NCBI RefSeq assembly: GCF_026723825.1
Contig: NZ_CP113519.1
Coordinates: forward strand, 2,480,001 to 2,544,000
DNA: 64,000 nt
Origin: Pseudomonas sp. GOM7
GTDB taxonomy: Bacteria; Pseudomonadota; Gammaproteobacteria; Pseudomonadales; Pseudomonadaceae
Direction: 5' to 3'
Part shown: positions 53,406 through 61,496 of the stretch, one piece after another
Layout: every line of letters starts with the position of its first letter
Numbering within the stretch: position 1 is the first letter of the stretch
Notes under the pieces: model-generated
Told to the model about the DNA's origin: nothing
The model's database searches: none
What the model saw: only the letters and a program-made list of their open reading frames with translations
Position numbers and translations under genes: made by a program

Positions 53406-54266
53406 ATGCCTAGAGCCATCTGGAAGGGGGCCATCAGCTTCGGCCTGGTGCACATCCCGGTTGCACTGGTGACCGCCACTTCGACCCAGGGGGTGGACTT
53501 CGATTGGCTGGACAAGCGCAGCATGGATCCGGTCGGCTACAAGCGGGTGAACAAGGCCACCGGCAAGGAAGTGAGCAAGGAGAACATCGTCAAGGGCGTG
53601 GCCTACGAGAAAGGCCGCTACGTGGTGCTCAGCGAAGAAGAGATTCGCCAGGCGCACCCCAAGTCGACGCAGACCATCGATATCTTCGCCTTCGTCGACA
53701 GCGCGCAGATCCCCCTGCAGCATATCGACAAGCCCTATTACCTGGCCCCGGATCGCCGTGGCGAGAAGGTCTATGCGCTGCTGCGCGAGGCGCTGAGCGG
53801 TACCGACAAGGTGGCCTTGGCGCGCGTGGTGCTGCACACGCGCCAGCACCTGGCGGCGCTGATGCCGATCGAGTCGGCCATGGTGCTGGTGATACTGCGC
53901 TGGCCCAGCGAAGTGCGCGGGCTGGAGACGCTGGAGCTGGACGATTCGGTGACCAAGCCCAAGCTGGCCAAGAGCGAGCTGGACATGGCCAAGCGCCTGA
54001 TCAAGGACATGAGCGCCGACTGGCAGCCGGACGAGTATCAGGACAGCTTTCAGGATCGCATCATGGCGCTGGTGGAGAAGAAGGCCAAGGCCGGCAAGAT
54101 CGAGAACGTCGAGCAGGTCGAGGGCGAAGAGACCCGGCGCAGTGCCGATGTCATCGACCTGACCGAGCTGCTCAAGCGCAGCCTCGGCGGCAAGCCCGAG
54201 AGCAAGGCGAAAGCCAGGCCCAAGGCGAGCACGCCACGCAAGAGCCCCAAGACTGCACGCAAATAA
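53406..54266 (+). CDS. ku: DNA end-binding protein Ku
   Basis: 286 residues from the ATG at 53406. MPRAIWKGAISFGLVHIPV is the canonical bacterial Ku start. The Ku core barrel is followed by a Lys/Ala/Pro-rich C-terminal tail (about the last 25 residues) that aids DNA binding. It forms a homodimer ring on double-strand ends and recruits LigD, encoded 15 bp downstream. Confidence 0.97.
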   Translation: MPRAIWKGAISFGLVHIPVALVTATSTQGVDFDWLDKRSMDPVGYKRVNKATGKEVSKENIVKGVAYEKGRYVVLSEEEIRQAHPKSTQTIDIFAFVDSAQIPLQHIDKPYYLAPDRRGEKVYALLREALSGTDKVALARVVLHTRQHLAALMPIESAMVLVILRWPSEVRGLETLELDDSVTKPKLAKSELDMAKRLIKDMSADWQPDEYQDSFQDRIMALVEKKAKAGKIENVEQVEGEETRRSADVIDLTELLKRSLGGKPESKAKARPKASTPRKSPKTARK

Positions 54267-54281
54267 GCCGGGATACCGACC

Positions 54282-56795
54282 ATGGCCAGAGCGCAGAGCG
54301 AATACAACCGCAAACGCAATTTCGAGCAGACCAGCGAGCCCCGCGAGCAACCCCGCAAGCGCCGCAGCAAGGCCGGTGCGCTGCGCTTCGTGGTGCAGAA
54401 GCACGATGCGCGCCGCCTGCACTACGACTTTCGCCTGGAGCTGGACGGCACCCTGAAGAGTTGGGCGGTGCCCAAGGGGCCGAGCCTGGATCCCACGCAA
54501 AAGCGCCTGGCGGTGCATGTGGAAGACCACCCGCTGGATTACGCCAGCTTCGAGGGCAGCATCGCCGAAGGCAACTACGGCGCGGGCGACGTGATCGTCT
54601 GGGATCATGGCATCTGGCAGCCCCAGGGCGATCCGGCGGCCGCCTACAAGGCCGGAAAACTCAAGTTCACCCTGGTGGGCGAAAAGCTCACCGGAGACTG
54701 GGCGCTGGTGCGCACGCCCCTGCGCGGCAGTGGCGACAAGGAACAGTGGCTGCTGATCAAGGAGCGCGACGACACGGCGCGCTCCAGCGACGAGTACGAC
54801 ATCGTCGAGGCGCAGCCGCAGAGCGTGATCAGCGGGGCGCTGGTCGGTGGCCCGAGCAAGGCGGCCGCCAAGCCGGTGCCGCGCCGCGAGACGCAGGCAG
54901 CATTTCCCGACAGACTGGCGCCACAACTGGCGACCCTGGCCGAGCGCCCGCCGGAAGGCGATTGGCTGTACGAGGTGAAGTTCGACGGTTACCGCATCCT
55001 GGCGCGGGTGCAAGGCGCTGAGGTGCGCCTGTTCACCCGCAATGGCCACGACTGGACGGAGCGTCTGCCGCAGCAGGCCAAGGCCCTGGCCAAGCTGGGC
55101 CTGAGCGATAGCTGGCTGGACGGTGAGGTCGTGGCACTCAATGAGCAAGGCCTGCCGGACTTCCAGCAACTGCAGAACGCCTTCGACATCGGCCGCAGCC
55201 ACGATCTCATCTACTACCTGTTCGATGCGCCGTTTCTCAACGGCGAGGATCTGCGCCAGACGCCCCTGGAAACCCGGCGAGCCGGGCTCAAGGCTGCGCT
55301 GGGTAGTACGCGGCGCAGCCCGTTGCGTTTTTCCGAGGCCTTCAGCGCCCATCACCGGGACATAATCGAGAGCGCCTGCGCCATGTCGCTGGAAGGCGTC
55401 ATCGGTAAGCGCTCCGGCAGCTTCTACCTGTCGCGGCGCAGCGCCGACTGGATCAAGCTCAAGTGCCGGCTGCGTCAGGAATTCGTGATCGTCGGCTACA
55501 CCCAGCCGCAGGGCAGTCGCAGCGGCTTTGGCGCGTTGCTGCTGGCGGTGAACGAGGCGGGTGGGCTGTGCTATGCCGGGCGGGTCGGTACCGGGTTCGG
55601 GCAGGCCGCGCTCAAGGCCCTGCACCAGCAGTTGCGCAAGCTGGCGCGTGACGAGTCGCCATTGGAGCGGAAACTCACCGCCGCCCAGGCCCGTGGCGTG
55701 AGCTGGGTCGAGCCGCAACTGGTCGGCGAAGTGGAGTTCGCCGAATGGACCCGTGAGGGCATCGTGCGCCAGGCCAGCTTCATCGCCTTGCGCAATGACA
55801 AGCCGGCGGCGCAGATCGTGCGCGAGCACCCGCACACGCCAGAGCGCGCAGCGGGAAAAGACCAGCCCAAGGTCACCGGCACGCGCAAGTCATCCGCCAG
55901 GCCGGTGGTGGCCGGGGTGCCGATCAGCCATCCGCAGCGGGTGATAGACCCGGACAGCGGCACCACGAAACTCCAGCTCGCCCAGTTCTATGCGGATATC
56001 GCCGAGTGGCTGCTGCCCTATCTGCGCAACCGGCCGGTATCGCTGGTGCGGGCGCCGGACGGGGTCGCCGGCGAACAGTTCTTCCAGAAGCACGCCGAGC
56101 GCCTGGCGATCCCCAACATCAAGCACCTCGATCCCAAGCTGGATCCAGGCCATGCGCGGCTGATGGAAATCGACAGCGTGTCGGCCTTGGTCGGTGCCGC
56201 GCAGATGGGCTGCATCGAGTTTCACCGCTGGGGCGCCACCAGTGACCGCATCGAAACGCCGGATCACTTCGTGCTGGATCTCGACCCGGACCCGGCGCTG
56301 CCGTGGCGCAGCATGCTGGAGGCAACCCGGCTGACCCTGGCCGTACTCGACGAGCTGGGCCTGCAGGCCTTTCTCAAGACCAGTGGCGGCAAGGGCATGC
56401 ATATCATCGTGCCGCTTGCCCGGCACGCCGGCTGGGACAGGGTCAAGGGCTTCGCCAAGGCCTTGGCGCAGTTCATGGCGCGGCAGTTGCCGGAGCGTTT
56501 CACCGCGACCTCGGGGCCGAAGAACCGGGTGGGTAAGATCTTCATCGACTACCTGCGCAACGGCCGTGGCGCCAGCACGGTATCGGCCTATTCGGTGCGC
56601 GCGCGACCCGGCCTGCCGGTATCGGTGCCGATCGCCCGGGACGAGCTGGATGGCCTGCGTAGCGCCCAGCAGTGGACGCTCGCCAATCTGCAGCAACGCC
56701 TCGAGGGGCTGCGCCAGGATCCCTGGGCCGGCTACGCCAACCGCCAGCGCCTGACCCGCGCCATGTGGGACAGGCTCGGTGCCGAGCCGCCATGA
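54282..56795 (+). CDS. ligD: multifunctional DNA ligase D
   Basis: 837 residues in the Pseudomonas order: 3'-phosphoesterase (RLHYDFRLELDGTLKSWAVPKGPS, about 45-70), ATP-dependent ligase with the nucleotidyl lysine in YEVKFDGYRIL (about 229-239), then the primase-like polymerase with DLDPDPALPW (about 666) and TSGGKGMHI. It trims, fills and seals double-strand breaks held by Ku. The basic leader (RKRNFEQTSEPREQPRKRRSK) is usual for this family. Confidence 0.96.
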   Translation: MARAQSEYNRKRNFEQTSEPREQPRKRRSKAGALRFVVQKHDARRLHYDFRLELDGTLKSWAVPKGPSLDPTQKRLAVHVEDHPLDYASFEGSIAEGNYGAGDVIVWDHGIWQPQGDPAAAYKAGKLKFTLVGEKLTGDWALVRTPLRGSGDKEQWLLIKERDDTARSSDEYDIVEAQPQSVISGALVGGPSKAAAKPVPRRETQAAFPDRLAPQLATLAERPPEGDWLYEVKFDGYRILARVQGAEVRLFTRNGHDWTERLPQQAKALAKLGLSDSWLDGEVVALNEQGLPDFQQLQNAFDIGRSHDLIYYLFDAPFLNGEDLRQTPLETRRAGLKAALGSTRRSPLRFSEAFSAHHRDIIESACAMSLEGVIGKRSGSFYLSRRSADWIKLKCRLRQEFVIVGYTQPQGSRSGFGALLLAVNEAGGLCYAGRVGTGFGQAALKALHQQLRKLARDESPLERKLTAAQARGVSWVEPQLVGEVEFAEWTREGIVRQASFIALRNDKPAAQIVREHPHTPERAAGKDQPKVTGTRKSSARPVVAGVPISHPQRVIDPDSGTTKLQLAQFYADIAEWLLPYLRNRPVSLVRAPDGVAGEQFFQKHAERLAIPNIKHLDPKLDPGHARLMEIDSVSALVGAAQMGCIEFHRWGATSDRIETPDHFVLDLDPDPALPWRSMLEATRLTLAVLDELGLQAFLKTSGGKGMHIIVPLARHAGWDRVKGFAKALAQFMARQLPERFTATSGPKNRVGKIFIDYLRNGRGASTVSAYSVRARPGLPVSVPIARDELDGLRSAQQWTLANLQQRLEGLRQDPWAGYANRQRLTRAMWDRLGAEPP

Positions 56796-56890
56796 GCGGC
56801 GCAGCGGGCAGGCGTCACCGTGCAGATCGGTGCCCCAGACCGATGATTGCCGAAGTCATGCCCCTGCTCAGGCTCGTTTGCAGCGCTCCG

Positions 56891-57433
56891 CTAGGCTTCG
56901 GCCGATTCGTTCCATCGCCGCCACCACCAGCGCAGCCGCGAGATGGGTTTGCCGTCGGCATCCAGTGGGCGGCCGTCCTCGGCGAAGCCCTGACCTTCAT
57001 CCAGTGGCTTGCCGTTGAGGTAGCGGCTGCGATGCGCGACCTGGCCGTTGCCATGGAAGCGCTGATAGAGGCCGTCACGCACGCCATCGCGGTACAGCTC
57101 CAGCTCGGCCAGGCTGCCGTCCGGGTAGTAGCTGCTGGCTTCGCCGTGCATCAAGCCTTGGCGGTAGGCGACCTTGCGCTGCAGCCAGCCTTCGGCGGCG
57201 AAGTACTGGGCCACGCCATGCAGGCGCCCGTCGGCGTAGGGCAGTTGTGCCGACACCTGGCCGTTGGGGTGGTAGAGGAGGCTGGGGCCGTGCAGCACAC
57301 CATTGGCGTAGCCGAGCTGTGCCTGCGGGCGGCCGGCTTCCTGGATGCGTACCGGGCCGTCGAGGACGCCGTCCTGCAATTTGCCCTGGAGGCGGCTGTC
57401 GCCACGGGTGAGGTCGAGGTTGCCGTTGGCCAT
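56891..57433 (-). CDS. MORN-repeat protein downstream of vgrG
   Basis: 180 residues with six or so repeats of the type GxxHGxxxxYxxxGxxxxxxxYxxG (VLHGPSLLYHPNGQVSAQLPYADGRLHG and so on), the MORN/YwqK-antitoxin-like fold. It starts 7 bp after the vgrG stop, so it belongs to the T6SS transcript. MORN proteins beside vgrG may act as adaptor, immunity or cargo; none is proven here. Convergent with ligD. Confidence 0.75.
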   Translation of the reverse strand: MANGNLDLTRGDSRLQGKLQDGVLDGPVRIQEAGRPQAQLGYANGVLHGPSLLYHPNGQVSAQLPYADGRLHGVAQYFAAEGWLQRKVAYRQGLMHGEASSYYPDGSLAELELYRDGVRDGLYQRFHGNGQVAHRSRYLNGKPLDEGQGFAEDGRPLDADGKPISRLRWWWRRWNESAEA

Positions 57434-57440
57434 GGGCGCC

Positions 57441-59438
57441 TCAGTTGACCTTTACCAGGCCGCCCTTGATGGTCAGCATGCCGCCGCCATCCACGGTCTG
57501 TTCGGCGGCGGCCTTGTTGGTAAGGCTGACGCCGGCGTCGTTGGTCAGGGTGGTGCCGGCCTTGTTGTCCAGGGAGGTGCCCGCCTGGTTGGTGAGCGAG
57601 GTGCCAGCCTTGTCGGTGAGCGCCATGCCGGCCTGGGTGGTGAGGTTCTTGTCGCTCTTGGCGGTGAAGTCGCCGCTGCTCTGCAGGGTGAGGGTGCCGG
57701 TTACCTTGATGGTGAGGTTGCCGTCCACGGTCAGCTCGTAGTTGCCGCTGACCTTGTGGCTATAGTTGCCGCCGGTGCTGTGGGTCTGATCGGCGCCGAC
57801 GCTGACGGTGCGGCTGTCCTTCACGTCGAGGCTGTCGCTGCCGGTCTGGATGGTCACCGTGCGCTTGCCTTTCTCCAGTGTGATGGTCTCGTCGCCTTCC
57901 TTCACCGTGCGGGTGCGGGCGTTCTGTACCGTGAGGGTTTCGTCGTGGCCGATGGTGGCGGTGCTGTCGTTGAGCACGTTGACGGTCATGTCCTTCTGCG
58001 CCTGGAGGAAGACTTCCTCGGCGTCCTTCTTGTCCTCGAAGCGTAGCTCGTTGAAGCCACCGCCACCCTTGGAGGAATTGGTCTTGATGCCGGACTGGGT
58101 CTGGTTGTCCGGCAGGGCGTAGGGCAGGGTGTTGTCGCCGTTGTAGACGCAGCCGGTGACCAGCGGGCGATCCGGGTCGCCGTCGATGAAGGTGACGATC
58201 ACTTCCTGGCCGATGCGCGGGATGAACTGCATGCCGAAGCCCTTGCCGCTCCAGGGCAGCACCACGCGCACCCAGCAGGACGAGGTTTCGTCGTTCTTGC
58301 CGTCGCGATCCCAGGGGAACTGGATCTTGATACGGCCGTACTGGTCGGTCCAGATTTCCTCGCCGGCCTTGCCCACCACCTGCGCGGTCTGGGTGTGCAT
58401 GCGCGGCTTGGGCGTGAGGCGGGGCGGGCGGTAGGCGGTAGCCTTGGGGATGGCCTCGAAGCGGTTGCGGTAGTGCTCGTGGCTGGCGTCATGGGTAACG
58501 GAGGTCACCACCCAGTCGATATTGAGGCTGGTGTCGTCATGCCCGGTGAGGGTGAACCAGTGGCCGGGCACCAGCCAGCGGCAGTCGCTCTCGCCGATCA
58601 GGCGCTTCTCCTGGCTGCGCAGCCCGTCCACGCGCTGCTTGGTCAAGGCATCGCCGCGCGCCTTGGCGATATAGCCGCCCGGGTGTTCATACATCGACAG
58701 CGGCCCGGCCACCGCTTCGGCATTGCTGTAGAGCGAGGTGGTGGGGGTGGTGAAAGCGTAGTCCGTGGCGCTGTACACCCCGCTCACCGCCTGCACGCTG
58801 TACTGCGCCGAGCGTATGCCATGCAGTTCACGCACGCCGATACCCTGGCCAAGGTAGGGCACCTTCGGCCCATTGGGAATCTGCACGAAGGCATCGCTGC
58901 TATCGCCCAGCACCAGCGTGTGCTTGCCGTCCTCATGGGTGAAGAACCAGAAGATGCCTTCCTCCTCCAGCAGCCGCGAGACGAAGGCAAAATCCGTCTC
59001 CCCGTACTGCACGCAATACTCGCGCGGCTCGTAGCTACCGGAGAGCGACAGCTTGAAGTCGGTAAAGCCATGGGCTTTGAAGATGGTGGTAACGATGTCG
59101 CTGGTGGAAAGGTTCTGGAACACCCGATTGTTGCTGGCCAGCGTCAGCCACCAGAGCCAGGGGCGCAACACCACCTGATAGCGGTCAGCAGTGGCATCGG
59201 CGGGGAGCTGGCGAATCTCCACGACCAGCGCATCGAGGGGGCGCTGGTTGGCGTCGTTGTGCAGGATGGCGGTGATATGCGTGGCCACGGCACTGCTCAA
59301 GGTCAGCGCCGTGGCGCTGTCGCCGTGGAGAGTCATGCTGCCCAGCTCGTTCAACGCCTCGTCCCCGGAAAGCGCCTGGGGGTAAAGATCCGTCAGGGCA
59401 GAGGCGCTGAGGGAGAGGCTGGTTCCAGAGGCCTTCAT
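57441..59438 (-). CDS. vgrG: T6SS spike protein VgrG
   Basis: 665 residues. gp27-like N-terminal region (REYCVQYGETDFAFVSRLLEEEGIFWFF), gp5-like OB domain (GRIKIQFPWDRDGKNDETSSCWVRV), and a C-terminal beta-helix built of seven to eight-residue repeats (DKAGTSLTNQAGTSLDNKAG). No extra effector domain is fused at the end, so cargo must be separate. It begins 2 bp after the stop of the nitrilase-like gene. Confidence 0.95.
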   Translation of the reverse strand: MKASGTSLSLSASALTDLYPQALSGDEALNELGSMTLHGDSATALTLSSAVATHITAILHNDANQRPLDALVVEIRQLPADATADRYQVVLRPWLWWLTLASNNRVFQNLSTSDIVTTIFKAHGFTDFKLSLSGSYEPREYCVQYGETDFAFVSRLLEEEGIFWFFTHEDGKHTLVLGDSSDAFVQIPNGPKVPYLGQGIGVRELHGIRSAQYSVQAVSGVYSATDYAFTTPTTSLYSNAEAVAGPLSMYEHPGGYIAKARGDALTKQRVDGLRSQEKRLIGESDCRWLVPGHWFTLTGHDDTSLNIDWVVTSVTHDASHEHYRNRFEAIPKATAYRPPRLTPKPRMHTQTAQVVGKAGEEIWTDQYGRIKIQFPWDRDGKNDETSSCWVRVVLPWSGKGFGMQFIPRIGQEVIVTFIDGDPDRPLVTGCVYNGDNTLPYALPDNQTQSGIKTNSSKGGGGFNELRFEDKKDAEEVFLQAQKDMTVNVLNDSTATIGHDETLTVQNARTRTVKEGDETITLEKGKRTVTIQTGSDSLDVKDSRTVSVGADQTHSTGGNYSHKVSGNYELTVDGNLTIKVTGTLTLQSSGDFTAKSDKNLTTQAGMALTDKAGTSLTNQAGTSLDNKAGTTLTNDAGVSLTNKAAAEQTVDGGGMLTIKGGLVKVN

Positions 59439-59440
59439 AT

Positions 59441-60454
59441 TCAGAGTCCCTTAACCAGGGCCGGACGCCAGGCCAGACTCAACTGACAGGCATGGTGTCC
59501 AGAACCTACATCATGGATATTGAACGCATCTTGAAAGCGCCCTTTTCCTTGCGCATCAGCATAAGCGCCAACGCCTCCCGGGCGTTGTTTGAGGCTGAGC
59601 GCGCCAGTGCCGTTACCCACGATGATGTGTATGTCGCAAGGCTCTAGCCGCACCTGCGCGTCTGGTGCTGAGTCCTGACATATCTGCACTAGCACGGTCA
59701 GGGTTTGCCATGAAATTTTGGTAAAGTTCTTTTCACCAATAACGGGAGTTCCTACAGCTCGGCCAGCCTCCTGCTCTTCTCCGGTCCACTCTTTTTTATC
59801 GTAAGCCGTAGCGCCAGTGCAGAGATTCACTCCCCCGGAGAACGCCAACAGGGAGTTATGCACCCGCTTTTCGGCATCCACCCAGTAAACGGTGCCAGCA
59901 ATCACCAACGCCATGTCGAAATCTGCAGTCAACTTTTGCATAGCTTCGTCTAGCTGCAATTTTTCGTCTGCGCTCAGAGGCTGCGGATCTCTCAAGGTAC
60001 CGTTGTGGAAATAGGTTTCGGGCCCAACGAATAGGCGGCAACCCCGTGCCAGTGAATCTTTGATAGCTTTCCCCATATTCCCCAAGCAGCTATCCAGGGT
60101 GCTGACTTCCCTCACGAAACCCGGGCCAGGGCAGTAGAGTTCAGTTCTCCAGCTAGTCCAGCTAACAGTCACTTTCGGCATGGCGGCTACCCACAATTCG
60201 TCGTTGGGCTGCATCGCTTTTATCTTGTTGTTGACTTCCGCAGGAGAAATACTGGTAGGCAATACATGTTGGGCTGAATTGACCAATGCTGAGGTCGAAG
60301 GGAGAGTTGGACTTTTAGTGTCGAAATAATAAAAATCGAAACAGCAAGCCAGATTGCGAAGCGTGTTTTGCCATAAGCTTGTGACTAAACTGTGTTCGGA
60401 AATTCGCTCTAAGATCCCTGGGTCGCTAAAAATAAAGAATTTAAGCCTTGCCAA
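59441..60454 (-). CDS. nitrilase-fold protein, candidate T6SS cargo
   Basis: 337 residues. The start is TTG at 60454, supported by AGGAG 9 bp upstream. Residues fit the carbon-nitrogen hydrolase triad: E146 in LFVGPETYF, K220/K221 in TAYDKKEW, C259 in VQICQDSA; the 74 and 39 residue spacings match the family. VIAGTVYW...VHNSLLAFSGG before the Lys is the usual nitrilase strand pair. The first 120 residues are unlike ordinary nitrilases. It would cleave an amide or nitrile. Squeezed 2 bp before vgrG and A/T-rich, it looks like acquired cargo, though a housekeeping role is possible. No signal peptide. Confidence 0.6.
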   Translation of the reverse strand: MARLKFFIFSDPGILERISEHSLVTSLWQNTLRNLACCFDFYYFDTKSPTLPSTSALVNSAQHVLPTSISPAEVNNKIKAMQPNDELWVAAMPKVTVSWTSWRTELYCPGPGFVREVSTLDSCLGNMGKAIKDSLARGCRLFVGPETYFHNGTLRDPQPLSADEKLQLDEAMQKLTADFDMALVIAGTVYWVDAEKRVHNSLLAFSGGVNLCTGATAYDKKEWTGEEQEAGRAVGTPVIGEKNFTKISWQTLTVLVQICQDSAPDAQVRLEPCDIHIIVGNGTGALSLKQRPGGVGAYADAQGKGRFQDAFNIHDVGSGHHACQLSLAWRPALVKGL

Positions 60455-60537
60455 TTATCTCGCTCCTGTCTAACGGCTGTTACGAGGTTTCAATCTGGTT
60501 GCGCCATGGCTTGCTCGGGTAATAGGGAGTGCATCAC

Positions 60538-60552
60538 CAGATGCAGCATCTG
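60538..60552. promoter_or_regulatory. 15-bp perfect palindrome before the nitrilase-like gene
   Basis: CAGATGC-A-GCATCTG sits in the 139-bp gap between the EEP gene and the nitrilase-like gene. It could be an operator or a weak hairpin; no clear promoter boxes accompany it. Confidence 0.35.
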
Positions 60553-60593
60553 CTACATGCTATCTAAATACAGGTATGATCTGTCTCTTTTTT

Positions 60594-61256
60594 CTAGGCA
60601 GAAAACACATCGAATAAAATAGGACGATGATCTGGCCCATTCATATCGAAATCATGCTCAAAATGGGTAATGTCGACAGGCGACACCCTCACATCCACCG
60701 AAGCGAGAACCCAATCTAGAATTCCGCCGCTCCTGTGCGTGGGTTTTCCGTTCCAGCAATCATGGGCAATTCCCGGTGAGTCCAATTCGCCTACCTTGGT
60801 AATGTCTAAGTTCAAGTCTCCAGTAGCGACCCAGCGCCCACCAAGTTGTGTGCAGGCATTTAACTGGCTCTTGGTTTGTTTGTTTTGTCCGGACTTGAAA
60901 TGTGCAAGGAAGATGAGGCCGGAATAGCCATTAACGCCTTGGGCCTCTACAGCTATGAGATCACGATTTAAAGCAAATAAATTCCCTTGGCTGCTAATTG
61001 TCAGGGTGGCGCTTTTTTTACTCATGACAATGTAGCTGTTGGAGTAACCTCCTTTGTGGCGTCCTACGTTGTAGTCTCTGTAAATATCGCCAAGATTATT
61101 GATGTAGTTGTCTTCCTGAGCGGAGTGTACTTCGCATAGAAAGATTAGATCCGTTCCCAATTGGACGCAATGTGACACAAAAAAATCGACCTGCGACCTC
61201 TTTGCTAATGTTGAGGAAAGCCCGCTTTTTTCAATATTGAAGCTTGCGATTCGCAT
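60594..61256 (-). CDS. EEP/DNase I-fold phosphodiesterase-like protein, candidate T6SS cargo
   Basis: 220 residues. The endonuclease/exonuclease/phosphatase motifs are all present: N7 in SFNIEKSG, E42 in FLCEVHS, H119 in LAHFKSG, D147 and N149 in ATGDLNLD, D181 in ILDWVLA, D209-H210 at GPDHRPILFDV. It should hydrolyse phosphodiester bonds of DNA, RNA or a lipid/nucleotide substrate, as DNase I and CdtB do. No secretion signal. Low GC compared with vgrG and clpV. Its ATG follows the stop of a startless frame by 3 bp, suggesting coupling. Confidence 0.72.
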   Translation of the reverse strand: MRIASFNIEKSGLSSTLAKRSQVDFFVSHCVQLGTDLIFLCEVHSAQEDNYINNLGDIYRDYNVGRHKGGYSNSYIVMSKKSATLTISSQGNLFALNRDLIAVEAQGVNGYSGLIFLAHFKSGQNKQTKSQLNACTQLGGRWVATGDLNLDITKVGELDSPGIAHDCWNGKPTHRSGGILDWVLASVDVRVSPVDITHFEHDFDMNGPDHRPILFDVFSA

Positions 61257-61259
61257 GTT

Positions 61260-61496
61260 CTATTGTCCTAGGAAAGATTTTTGGAAAAATTCACTTTGTT
61301 CGGAAAATCTATTGGCCAATGTCGAGTCTGCGAAGGTCTTTGATGATATAGATTTTTCGTCATGAAAAATGGGAGCTATAATGCATGAATGGGCGGCGCC
61401 TTCTGGGGCAAGTGTGATATTTATATGAAGAGTGTGCTCGCGTGGCCTATGACTCTTATCAGTATGTTCACCATTGTGGATCGCCGGCGAGAGCTG
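61260..61496 (-). other. protein-like open frame without a canonical start codon
   Basis: The frame is open for 78 codons from just inside the deaminase-like gene's end to a TAG 3 bp before the EEP start. It reads like protein (PREHTLHINITLAPEGAA, CIIAPIFHDEKSISSKTF, ANRFSEQSEFFQKSFLGQ) but has no ATG, GTG or CTG and only one late TTG. It is in the +1 frame relative to the deaminase. It may be a decayed or frameshifted immunity gene, or a C-terminal extension reached by frameshifting. Confidence 0.35.

Noticed and set aside
53217..55835. Long open frame antisense to ku/ligD
   Set aside because: Shadow of two well-identified genes; no domain visible.
57500..57660. CRISPR-like short repeats
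   Set aside because: These are the coding repeats of the VgrG beta-helix tail, in frame and diverged; no spacers.
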